Shown one piece after another: positions 1 through 7,864 of a DNA stretch of 64,000 nt. The notes under the pieces are model-generated. The model had not been told where the DNA came from, made no database searches, and saw nothing but the letters and a program-made list of their open reading frames with translations. Made by a program: the position numbers and the translations under genes. The stretch covers positions 1-64,000 of the forward strand of contig NZ_CAIUXT010000120.1 of assembly GCF_903903185.1 (NCBI RefSeq), written 5' to 3'. Origin of the DNA: an uncultured Rhodoblastus sp. (GTDB lineage: Bacteria; Pseudomonadota; Alphaproteobacteria; Rhizobiales; Beijerinckiaceae). The first letter of the stretch is position 1, and every line of letters starts with the position of its first letter.

Positions 1-892
<892 letters not shown>

Positions 893-1821
893 GCGAGGGG
901 CGTGATGTGGGAGCGGCAGTCTATGCGCTGGCCAACGGGCTCGGTAAGGCGCGCGCTGGGCGCGACGGCGCGGCGCGCGATCCCCGGACGTGGCGCATCG
1001 GTTTATTGTCGTCTGGCGAGATTAGCGTCGCACAAAAGATCGCCGAGGACCGAGGGCGGAGCACGAGAGCGGGACAGGCCGTCAGGGTCCTCGACATTCC
1101 CGCCGACGCTGGCAAAGGTTACGGCGCTTTCGATCATGCCGGCGGCTTTGGACACGCGGGTGAACTGGCCGACGCCATCAAGGCCGAAGCTTGTCGATCC
1201 TACGGAACGGCGGGGCCTCAGTTCGTCCGCAGGATCACCGCCGAAGGCGTCGAGCGGGTCGTGGTGGCAGCAAAGACCGGCATGGCGCAATTTGTCGCCA
1301 AGGTCGCAGCTAAAGACGGCGGCGATCAGGTCGTCCGGGCGGCGAAGAAGTTTGCCTTGATCGCGGTCGCGGGTGAACTGGCGACGGTCCTCGGCGTCAC
1401 CCCTTGGGCGAATGGCGAGGCCCGCCATGCGGCTGAGTGGGCCTTCTCCCGCTGGCTGGAGCAGCGTGGCGGCGTTGGGTCGCACGAGGCGCGGCAGGCC
1501 GTCGAACAAGTCCGGCTCGTTGTCGAGCAGCATGGCGAATCGCGCTTTGAAGATATCGGGGGCTCGGTGCACCCAGTGCGTGATCGGCTGGGCTGGCGCA
1601 AAGGCGAGGGCGCGGCGAGAGAATGGTGGGTCCCAGTTCAGACGTGGAAGTCCGAAATCTGCGCGGGCCTTGATCCGACATTCGTCGCCCGCACTCTCGA
1701 CGCGAAGGGAATGTTGCGGCGCCAGGACACAAAAAATCTGCCTGCTGTCGTCAATGTCCGCGATCAGCGCATCCGCGCCTACGTCCTGACTGCTAAAATT
1801 CTCGACGGCGACCAGCGGTGA
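893..1821 (+). pseudogene. DUF927-domain protein, C-terminal remnant truncated by IS21
   Basis: The frame resumes right after the IS end with GRDVGAAVYALANGLGKARA. It continues with DPRTWRIGLLSSGEISVAQK and RAGQAVRVLDIPADAG, all typical of the C-terminal half of DUF927 proteins, which are primase/helicase-type proteins of integrative elements and plasmids. The N-terminal half, with the expected Walker motifs, is missing from this side. The frame can be opened from a TTG inside the IS end (880), but there is no sign that this is a real start. The C-terminus ends normally (AYVLTAKILDGDQR). It is followed within 45 bp by a symmetric box array. Conclusion: a replication-type gene of an older mobile element, inactivated by IS21. 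Confidence 0.8.
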
Positions 1822-1865
1822 AAATTATGTTTTTCGCTCTTGCCCCGCCCACCAGATTCAACATC

Positions 1866-1990
1866 GGTCGTAACGGTCGTAACCTCTTAGGAGTTACGAC
1901 CGTTCCAGGTCGTAACCAAATGCGAGAAAACCCAGATCGGTTACGACCGGAAGTGGTCGTAACTCAAGGGGAGTTACGACCGTTACGACC
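1866..1990. repeat. Mirror-symmetric array of eight GGTCGTAAC boxes
   Basis: Direct copies of GGTCGTAAC lie at 1866-1874, 1875-1883, 1908-1916 and 1955-1963. Inverted copies (GTTACGACC) lie at 1893-1901, 1940-1948, 1973-1981 and 1982-1990. Every direct box pairs with an inverted box around one axis at 1928, since the start and end of each pair sum to 3856. The array therefore has exact dyad symmetry in position although the spacers differ. It sits between the DUF927 remnant and a small gene. Likely roles are iterons of a replication origin for the DUF927 element, or multiple operators for a dimeric regulator. Confidence 0.85.
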
Positions 1991-2080
1991 TGTTGTGCGG
2001 TTTAGAGCAGGGGGAGGGCAAAAAAACCAAAATTCTGGTTCGACAGCGACGACTAACCACCATCAAGCGAGGCGCAGACG

Positions 2081-2359
2081 ATGAGTCTCTACATCAAGGA
2101 ATTGATGCGCGACGCTGAACGAGCTAGCGCTGCCGCCGAAGCGCAGCGCTGGCCCCTTCTTCAACGGCTCGAAGCTTGGCATAAGAGTTTGCCGCCCGCC
2201 TCCCGCAACCGGCCCTTCGCCATGGTCGAGCTTGAGCAGGCGACGGGCGTCGCAGGCCGGCTCTTGTCGGCGACACTGATCGAGGCAGGCTGGACGCGAA
2301 AGCGCCGCTGGCAGGGCACGGCGCATTATTATCGGTTCTGGCTGCCGCCCGGCTCGTGA
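2081..2359 (+). CDS. Hypothetical 92-residue protein next to the DUF927 element
   Basis: ATG start at 2081 behind a weak purine-rich stretch (GCGAGGCG). The product is charged and soluble, rich in Arg/Ala/Leu, with no signal peptide or membrane segment. The C-terminal segment (ATLIEAGWTRKRRWQGTAHYYRFW) looks like the recognition-helix and wing pattern of small winged-helix proteins, but this is only an impression. It lies 90 bp after the GGTCGTAAC array and could be the protein that acts on it. I do not recognise a family. Confidence 0.55.
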   Translation: MSLYIKELMRDAERASAAAEAQRWPLLQRLEAWHKSLPPASRNRPFAMVELEQATGVAGRLLSATLIEAGWTRKRRWQGTAHYYRFWLPPGS

Positions 2360-2407
2360 AAGGGGCATCCAGCACGGTTTCCAACTGAAAAGATGCTCTG
2401 CGACCCA

Positions 2408-2944
2408 CTATTCGAAGAAACCATAAAAGCGTACGTCCCAACAATTATAATTTATCGGCTGCGTGACAGTTACATATATATCTCGAAAAAACTTTTTATC
2501 AGTGTCTATATATGTCCAATATTTATCATCTTCTGCATTATATGGAAATACGGTAATCGTAATAATATTATGTTGGCATGGATCAAAATTAGAAATTCCA
2601 AACTTAACTTTAGTTATTTTGTAGCTCGACGGCTTATTGTCGACGCATAACGCCACACGCCCATCTGATGTATTTTCATCACACCGTCTATAAGTGATTT
2701 TCGCTCTGTCCAAGAGCGTTTCTTGCGGTGCAGGCTCTGGAAAATACACGCTCTTTGGAGGAAACTTTTCGAGACAGACCACTTGCGCTATCGGGCCCAT
2801 GTTCGCGGGCTGCCCTCGCATTTGCTCGATCATGCATTCGGCATAATTGCTAGGACCGAACCACCCAGCATTCGCGCCGCTGTTCAAATAGCCAGAGCAA
2901 GCCATTGCGCCGAACGTCACCGCGAAAAAATTGCTACGGGTCAT
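2408..2944 (-). CDS. Secreted cysteine-containing hypothetical protein
   Basis: Start chosen at ATG 2944, where the product opens with a signal-peptide-like stretch (MTRSNFFAVTFGAMACSGY, cleavage probably after ANA). An in-frame upstream start at 3016 would bury the signal peptide. The mature part (about 155 residues) has several cysteines (YAECMIEQM, VVCLEKF, RRCDEN, ALCVDNK, FDPCQHN, YNCWDVRF) and many aromatic residues, consistent with a disulfide-bonded periplasmic or extracellular protein. Its 3' half is markedly AT-rich compared with the surrounding 60-65% GC sequence, pointing to horizontal acquisition. Family not recognised. Confidence 0.6.
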   Translation of the reverse strand: MTRSNFFAVTFGAMACSGYLNSGANAGWFGPSNYAECMIEQMRGQPANMGPIAQVVCLEKFPPKSVYFPEPAPQETLLDRAKITYRRCDENTSDGRVALCVDNKPSSYKITKVKFGISNFDPCQHNIITITVFPYNAEDDKYWTYIDTDKKFFRDIYVTVTQPINYNCWDVRFYGFFE

Positions 2945-3384
2945 GAAAACGCCCCTAGTGTCTAAAGGAGGCAATATTACACCGTAAGGTTTTGTTTTTC
3001 GATATTTTTTTATCATTTGTGGACGATCTTGAACGCCTGACTTTATCGCCTTCCACCCCCTTAGGGGTGGGCACCCCCTCTAAGAATTCCTTGCAGGGTT
3101 GCCCAGATCGGGCGATTCGAGGGGCGGGCCAGCGCCGAGACGCAGTCGCCAGCGGTATCTCACGAGGGCCGGGAAGGGTGTCGTAGCCGGCAGGGATGGC
3201 TTGGGGTTGGACAGTTCCGCACGGCCCTACGCAAGCTCGGCTTCAGGCGAGAGCGGCGGTGGACTGGCGATGATGGTTTTCGGGCGGTCTGACGAAAAGA
3301 GAATGAAATATCCTCGACGAGCAGTGTCTCAGTTTGAAATTTGAGGGGCTTGGCCGACGCTCGCGCGCCCCTATCTCCCGTGCT
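2945..3384. other. Intergenic stretch with a GC hairpin
   Basis: No convincing gene. A strong hairpin CCACCCC-cttA-GGGGTGG lies at 3053-3070 without a T-run. One copy of a 20-bp inverted repeat (3323-3342) lies at the right end. The GC-rich middle part reads like a decayed coding fragment but matches nothing I can name. Confidence 0.4.
3323..3342 (+). repeat. Left copy of a 20-bp perfect inverted repeat
   Basis: AGTGTCTCAGTTTGAAATTT here is the exact reverse complement of 5120-5139. The two copies bound 1817 bp carrying three genes unlike their surroundings. No target duplication is visible outside the copies. Confidence 0.75.
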
Positions 3385-3819
3385 ATGCTTAGGGCAAAGC
3401 AGGGGGCAGATTTGTCCGGGAAGGTCGCCGCATTCGCCAGCTACGGCGTTGTTCTAAGAAATGTTCAATGGAGCTGGTCGGGCATCACGCCGTCTGGAGA
3501 GGTTGTCGTTACGCTTTGGATCGATGAGTTTAATTATCGCGATACGCCAGCAACCTATAGCAACCAAAATAGTCGTGACTTTCAGGAATGGGTGTCGAGC
3601 CTAGGGAACCTAGAGAGAATTGAAAATCTGAAAATAGCCCGCGACAAGCACGCGGGAATTTTTCGCGTTATCGTAATAAAGGCTGTCAGCGAGACTACTT
3701 ATCCGCGAACCATCGCAGAGGCATATCCGCGACACAATATAATCATGAGGCTTGTCGAATTCGACGAAAATACAGGTAAATTCAAGGCTGAACTTGTGGA
3801 GAATGCCCACCGGACCTAA
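3385..3819 (+). CDS. Hypothetical protein (144 residues)
   Basis: The frame is open from 3334, but the first ATG is 3385. A TTG at 3412 has a better ribosome-binding site (AGGGGG) and would give a protein starting MSGKVAAFASYGV. The product is a mixed alpha/beta soluble protein with a strand-rich middle (GEVVVTLWIDEFNY) and a tail of IIMRLVEFDENTGKFKAELV. No signal peptide or recognised motif. Codon use is less GC-biased than in the neighbours. It overlaps the next gene by 17 bp, suggesting translational coupling, and lies inside the 20-bp inverted-repeat segment. Confidence 0.5.
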   Translation: MLRAKQGADLSGKVAAFASYGVVLRNVQWSWSGITPSGEVVVTLWIDEFNYRDTPATYSNQNSRDFQEWVSSLGNLERIENLKIARDKHAGIFRVIVIKAVSETTYPRTIAEAYPRHNIIMRLVEFDENTGKFKAELVENAHRT

Positions 3820-4036
3820 AGGCGAAAATCGCCCCGCCGATGTGTTCGCGAACGCTGCTCGCGTGATGCGGATAGCCACGGGCGAAGAAGCCGAAGTGCT
3901 GACCAGCGACGGCAAGAATGCCGCCGCCGTCTCGCTTGGTAAGAAGGGCGGCGCCGCGCGCGCCAAATCTATGACGCCGGAGCGGCGCTCCGAGATCGCG
4001 AAAAAGGCGGCGGCAAAAAGGTGGACAAAGGGTTAG
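3803..4036 (+). CDS. Small basic protein with a TPERRSEIA-type tail
   Basis: ATG 3803 follows TGGAGA, giving 77 residues (MPTGPKGENRPADVF...). The N-terminal part resembles small proteins often annotated as RNA-binding or histone-like (KRPADVxxxAxxVMRIATGE pattern). The basic tail GGAARAKSMTPERRSEIAKK recurs almost unchanged at the N-terminus of the convergent P63C gene. The two genes end tail to tail and share the bases of their stop codons (4033-4036). A DNA/RNA-binding role is inferred from composition only. Confidence 0.6.
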   Translation: MPTGPKGENRPADVFANAARVMRIATGEEAEVLTSDGKNAAAVSLGKKGGAARAKSMTPERRSEIAKKAAAKRWTKG

Positions 4037-5040
4037 AGTCCCGTCGTCGGGCTGTCGAACGGCAGCGCCATTGTCTCGCCATACCGTGGTTTGACCCGGT
4101 CCAATTTCACCATGAAATCATCATATGTGTCGCTAAGCATCATTACTGTGATAACTGATGCGAGATGCTCTCTCAACTTGGGATGGCCGAGGTTTTCCGT
4201 AAGCCGCCTGAAGTACTGATGCTTGCGCCGCCCGCTTGGTAGTTTTGGGGTCAATCGTTTTAGTTCGTCGACAATGCCGGGTGCCAATCGCTTATAGATG
4301 ACGTCGTTGGTTAGATAGCCGAAATACTGGGGCCGCTTCACGGTATCACGCGGATAATGCAGGCCGCGCAAGCGGAAGAGATTGTCGTAAAATTCGGGGG
4401 GAAACGTCTGCACCCAAGGCTGAAGTTCCTTGGCGATGTAGTTTTCCAAAATCCGAGCAAGGGCGTCAGCGGCTCGCTCACGCTGATACCCTGTAGCTTC
4501 GTCAATCAGGCCAATAATACCGACGCGAGTAAGACCCCGACTTAAGGTCCGACAAGCGGTAGCAATGTGTTTTTGGTTTGCGCGCAATACCCCGGCTCGG
4601 TCGGCATCAGCGAAAATATCGCAGACGTCTGGAAGCAGTTCTGCGCGATAGCCAATCATTTGGGCATCACCGTCCATGAAAAGAATGGGTTTGGAATTCA
4701 CATCTAAGTCACTAGGGAAGAATGATTTTAGGTTCTCTGCGGTCAAGAAAACTGGCGTTTGGAATTCTTCATCGAAACCGCGTCCGCCCTTGACCTTTCC
4801 GGTTCGGCCAATAGCACGAACGAAACTGGCGCGCGCTAGGACGCGGGTTTCATCGTCAAGCACGTAGCACTGCAATTCAGTGTCGCCGACCTTAACGATT
4901 CCCTCTCTGCTGATTGCTTGGCGTAACGTTCCCCACCTTGAAGCGCCCGCCCTGCGAGCAATCTCACTGCGGCGCTCCGGGGAAAGAGCCAATGCTCTAG
5001 CCCTTCCTCCGGCCGATTTGCTAGATTCTGTCACCGACAT
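4033..5040 (-). CDS. P63C-domain protein (phage/mobile-element type)
   Basis: 335 residues from ATG 5040, with AGTAGGAG as ribosome-binding site. Residues about 10-35 carry a GGxARAxxxSPERRSEIA motif shared with the convergent small protein. The C-terminal half matches the P63C domain found in phage and accessory proteins: EFYDNLFRLRGLHYP, VKRPQYFGYLTNDVIYKRL, APGIVDELKR, GRRKHQYFRRLTENLGHP and LREHLASVITVMML. Function is unknown in the family. Two overlapping GCTTGC...GCAAGC palindromes surround its promoter, which suggests autoregulation. It is the main cargo of the segment bounded by the 20-bp inverted repeat and precedes the R-M operon divergently. Confidence 0.8.
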   Translation of the reverse strand: MSVTESSKSAGGRARALALSPERRSEIARRAGASRWGTLRQAISREGIVKVGDTELQCYVLDDETRVLARASFVRAIGRTGKVKGGRGFDEEFQTPVFLTAENLKSFFPSDLDVNSKPILFMDGDAQMIGYRAELLPDVCDIFADADRAGVLRANQKHIATACRTLSRGLTRVGIIGLIDEATGYQRERAADALARILENYIAKELQPWVQTFPPEFYDNLFRLRGLHYPRDTVKRPQYFGYLTNDVIYKRLAPGIVDELKRLTPKLPSGRRKHQYFRRLTENLGHPKLREHLASVITVMMLSDTYDDFMVKLDRVKPRYGETMALPFDSPTTGL

Positions 5041-5045
5041 CTCCT

Positions 5046-5098
5046 ACTTGCAGGCTCGATGTGCAAGCTATAGTGCTTGCAGATAGAATTAGCAAGCA
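5046..5098 (-). promoter_or_regulatory. Promoter and paired operators of the P63C gene
   Basis: On the minus strand a -35 TTGCTA (5090-5095) and -10 TATAGC (5067-5072) are separated by 17 bp. Two inverted repeats overlap this promoter: GCTTGC-N11-GCAAGC (5075-5098 region) and CTTGCA-N9-TGCAAG (5047-5067 region). All arms share the TTGC core. The layout fits a repressor binding across both promoter elements. Confidence 0.6.
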
Positions 5099-5119
5099 TG
5101 AGGCTTTCGCTTGATGCGA

Positions 5120-5139
5120 AATTTCAAACTGAGACACTA
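5120..5139 (-). repeat. Right copy of the 20-bp perfect inverted repeat
   Basis: AAATTTCAAACTGAGACACT, the exact reverse complement of 3323-3342. It lies between the P63C promoter and hsdM. Confidence 0.75.
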
Positions 5140-5226
5140 ACCCGAGCGCGCATCGCTTCCGCCCCCTCTGAAAAGTGCTAAGCTAGCCGCCATTCATCGC
5201 GACTCACGGCGGCTCGATCAAAAATC

Positions 5227-6681
5227 ATGTTTGAACAGACGTTTAAGAATATCGACGACGTTCTCTGGAAAGAGGCGGGCTGCACGACCGAACTCGATTA
5301 CACCGAGCAAACGTCATGGATTTTGTTCCTCAAGTACCTGGACGATCTGGAGCAGGAGCGCGCGCTTCAGGCCGAGTTGGTCGGCAAGGCTTACGCCTTT
5401 ATCATCGACCCGCCGCATCGCTGGTCGAAATGGGCCGCGCCGAAAAACCGCAAGGGTGAGTTTGACCACGACAAGGCCCTGACTGGCTCGGACCTGATCG
5501 ACTACGTCAACCAAAAGCTCTGGCCCTATCTGCGCGGCTTCAAGGCCTCGGCCGAGCATCCCGACACCATCGAATATAAAATCGGCGAGATTTTCAGCGA
5601 GATCGAAAACCGGTTCCGGAGCGGCTACAGCCTGCGCGACGCTTTGGAGCTGATCGACCAGTTGCGCTTTCGCTCCCAGGCTGAAAAGCATGAGCTATCG
5701 CACCTCTATGAAGCCAAGATCAAGAATATGGGCAACGCCGGGCGCAACGGCGGCGAATATTACACGCCGCGCCCGCTCATCCGCGCGATGATCAAGGTAA
5801 CAAAGCCCAAGGTCGGCGAGCGCATCTATGACGGCGCCTGCGGCTCGGCCGGCTTCTTGTGCGAGGCTTTCGATTATCTGCGCGCGCAGCCGAACCTTTC
5901 GACCGCTAATCTCAAAACCTTGCAGGAGAAAACCTTTTACGGGCGGGAGAAGAAGAGCCTCGCCTACGTCATCGCCATCATGAACATGATCCTGCATGGC
6001 ATCGACGCGCCGAACATCGTCCACACCAACACGCTGGCCCAAAACCTCAGCGACATTCAGGAAAGGGACCGGTATCACGTCATCCTGGCCAATCCACCTT
6101 TTGGCGGCAAGGAGCGGCCCGAGGTCCAGCAGAATTTCCCGATTCGCACCGGCGAGACGGCGTTTCTGTTCCTCCAGCATTTCATCAAGTCGCTGAAGGC
6201 AGGCGGGCGCGCCGCCGTTGTCATCAAGAACACCTTTCTGTCGAACGGTGACAACGCCAGCGTCAGCCTGCGCCGTGAGCTGCTGACGAGCTGCAATTTG
6301 CATACGGTGCTCGACTGCCCCAGCGGCACGTTCCTCGGCGCGGGCGTCAAGACCGTCGTGCTGTTTTTCGAGAAGGGCGCGCCGACCCAGAAAATATGGT
6401 TCTACCAGCTCGACCCGGGTCGCAGCATGGGCAAGACCAATCCGCTTAACGACGCCGATCTGATGGAGTTCGTGGCGCTGCAAGAAAGCTTCGCCGACTC
6501 GCCGAAGAGCTGGAGCGTCGAGGCCGCGAGCCTCGACAGGACGAGCTTTGAGCTTTCGGTCAAGAACCCCAACGGCGGCGACGATGTGACGCATCGCAGT
6601 CCGCAGGAAATCATAGACGAAATCGCGGCGCTAGACGCTGAAAGCGCCGACGTTTTGGCGACGATCCGGAGGCTGCTGTGA
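5227..6681 (+). CDS. hsdM: Type I restriction-modification methylase subunit HsdM
   Basis: Adenine-N6 methyltransferase subunit of a type I R-M complex (M2S for modification, with HsdR for restriction). It is 484 residues, a normal length. The N-terminal HsdM helical domain (MFEQTFKNIDDVLWKEAG, DYTEQTSWILFLKYLDDLE) precedes the AdoMet site YDGACGSAGFL (about 200-210) and the catalytic NPPFGG motif (289-294). GGEYYTPRPLIRAM is the usual linker before motif I. Motif I reads DGACGSAG instead of the more common DPACGSGG, a tolerated change. The ATG start has no obvious Shine-Dalgarno sequence. The gene ends in a GTGA overlap with hsdS, so the two are translationally coupled. Confidence 0.95.
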   Translation: MFEQTFKNIDDVLWKEAGCTTELDYTEQTSWILFLKYLDDLEQERALQAELVGKAYAFIIDPPHRWSKWAAPKNRKGEFDHDKALTGSDLIDYVNQKLWPYLRGFKASAEHPDTIEYKIGEIFSEIENRFRSGYSLRDALELIDQLRFRSQAEKHELSHLYEAKIKNMGNAGRNGGEYYTPRPLIRAMIKVTKPKVGERIYDGACGSAGFLCEAFDYLRAQPNLSTANLKTLQEKTFYGREKKSLAYVIAIMNMILHGIDAPNIVHTNTLAQNLSDIQERDRYHVILANPPFGGKERPEVQQNFPIRTGETAFLFLQHFIKSLKAGGRAAVVIKNTFLSNGDNASVSLRRELLTSCNLHTVLDCPSGTFLGAGVKTVVLFFEKGAPTQKIWFYQLDPGRSMGKTNPLNDADLMEFVALQESFADSPKSWSVEAASLDRTSFELSVKNPNGGDDVTHRSPQEIIDEIAALDAESADVLATIRRLL

Positions 6682-7856
6682 ATAGCGGGTGGCAGATCAA
6701 AAAACTCGGCGAAGTTTGCGTAACGGATAAAACGCAAGGAATTCATCGCAATTTGCCTTATGTCGGACTTGAAAATATTGAGGCGCATACCGCTGAATTT
6801 ATTGGCTCGCTTGAAGTACAAGCTGCGCAAAGCGCTACTTTCAGATTTTCACAAGAACACGTATTATACGGTCGTTTGCGCCCCTACCTAAACAAGGTAT
6901 TCGCCCCAGATTTTGAAGGACATTGCTCGACTGAAATCTTCCCAATTCGGCCGAATCCTCGATTGTTACGCGAATTTTTACTCTACTGGTTCCTTGCAGA
7001 TGAAACTGTAAACCGGATCAACGGGACCTGCACTGGCGCAAGAATGCCACGCGCAAATATGAATGACGTGATGGAGTTTGAGTTTCCGCTTCCTCCGCTC
7101 GCTGAGCAACGCCGGATCGTTAGCATACTTGATAACGCGCTAAGCGGTATCTCTGCCGCCAAAGCCAATGTCGAAAGCAACCGCAAAAACGTGCGCTCTC
7201 TATTCGAAAGCCGGGCCAACGAAATTTTTTTGCAGCGTGGCGACGGATGGATCGAAAGAACACTTGCGACGCTATGCGACATAAAACACGGTTTCGCCTT
7301 CAAGAGCGAGTTTTTCACATCATCCGGTGACTACACGTTACTTACGCCCGGTAATTTTTACGAGGCGGGCGGGTACCGTGATCGAGATGAAAAGCAAAAG
7401 TATTACTGCGGCGAAATCCCAAAGGGCTATGTTCTCTCAGAAGGAGACTTGCTGGTTGCAATGACAGAACAAGCGGCAGGGCTTTTGGGAAGCCCTGCGC
7501 TTATCCCTGCATCCGGAAAATTTCTTCATAATCAACGGCTCGGTCTTTTAACCAAGAAGCCTGACGCGCCTTGGATCAACGAATTCTTTTTCCATGTTTT
7601 CAACACGAGTGCGGTTCGAAAGGCAATTCATGACAGCGCGTCAGGTGTGAAAGTCCGCCATACATCGCCGACAAAAATCGGCGAAGTTATCGTCGCGTTT
7701 CCGAAATCAACCGAAGAACAGCGAGCAATTGTTGCTCAGCTTTCTGATTTAGATATTGAATCCCAACGCCTCGCCGCCATCTACCAGCAAAAAATCGACG
7801 CCCTCGACGAATTGAAAAAATCCCTTTTGCACCAAGCCTTTTCCGGCCAACTTTAG
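6678..7856 (+). CDS. hsdS: Type I R-M specificity subunit HsdS
   Basis: Gives sequence specificity to the methylase and nuclease. GTG start at 6678 overlaps the hsdM stop. 392 residues form two target-recognition domains: TRD1 (about 1-130) and TRD2 (about 195-335). They are separated by conserved coiled-coil spacers LPPLAEQRRIVSILDNAL and STEEQRAIVAQLSDLD...LLHQAFSGQL. The two spacers resemble each other, as expected for the pseudo-symmetric HsdS fold. The recognition domains have lower GC than the spacers and than hsdM/hsdR, typical of exchanged TRD cassettes. Intact, so the system is probably functional. Confidence 0.93.
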   Translation: MNSGWQIKKLGEVCVTDKTQGIHRNLPYVGLENIEAHTAEFIGSLEVQAAQSATFRFSQEHVLYGRLRPYLNKVFAPDFEGHCSTEIFPIRPNPRLLREFLLYWFLADETVNRINGTCTGARMPRANMNDVMEFEFPLPPLAEQRRIVSILDNALSGISAAKANVESNRKNVRSLFESRANEIFLQRGDGWIERTLATLCDIKHGFAFKSEFFTSSGDYTLLTPGNFYEAGGYRDRDEKQKYYCGEIPKGYVLSEGDLLVAMTEQAAGLLGSPALIPASGKFLHNQRLGLLTKKPDAPWINEFFFHVFNTSAVRKAIHDSASGVKVRHTSPTKIGEVIVAFPKSTEEQRAIVAQLSDLDIESQRLAAIYQQKIDALDELKKSLLHQAFSGQL

Positions 7857-7864
7857 AGCCCGCC

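Noticed and set aside
1866..1990. Array considered as a CRISPR
   Set aside because: Boxes are 9 bp, in both orientations, with spacers of 0-23 bp. This does not fit repeat-spacer architecture, and no cas genes are present.
2393..2650. 85-residue frame on the plus strand
   Set aside because: Antisense to the AT-rich secreted protein gene; Ile/Lys/Tyr-rich because of base composition only.
3099..3344. 81-residue frame in the intergenic stretch
   Set aside because: No ribosome-binding site, no motif, and it ends in the 20-bp inverted repeat.
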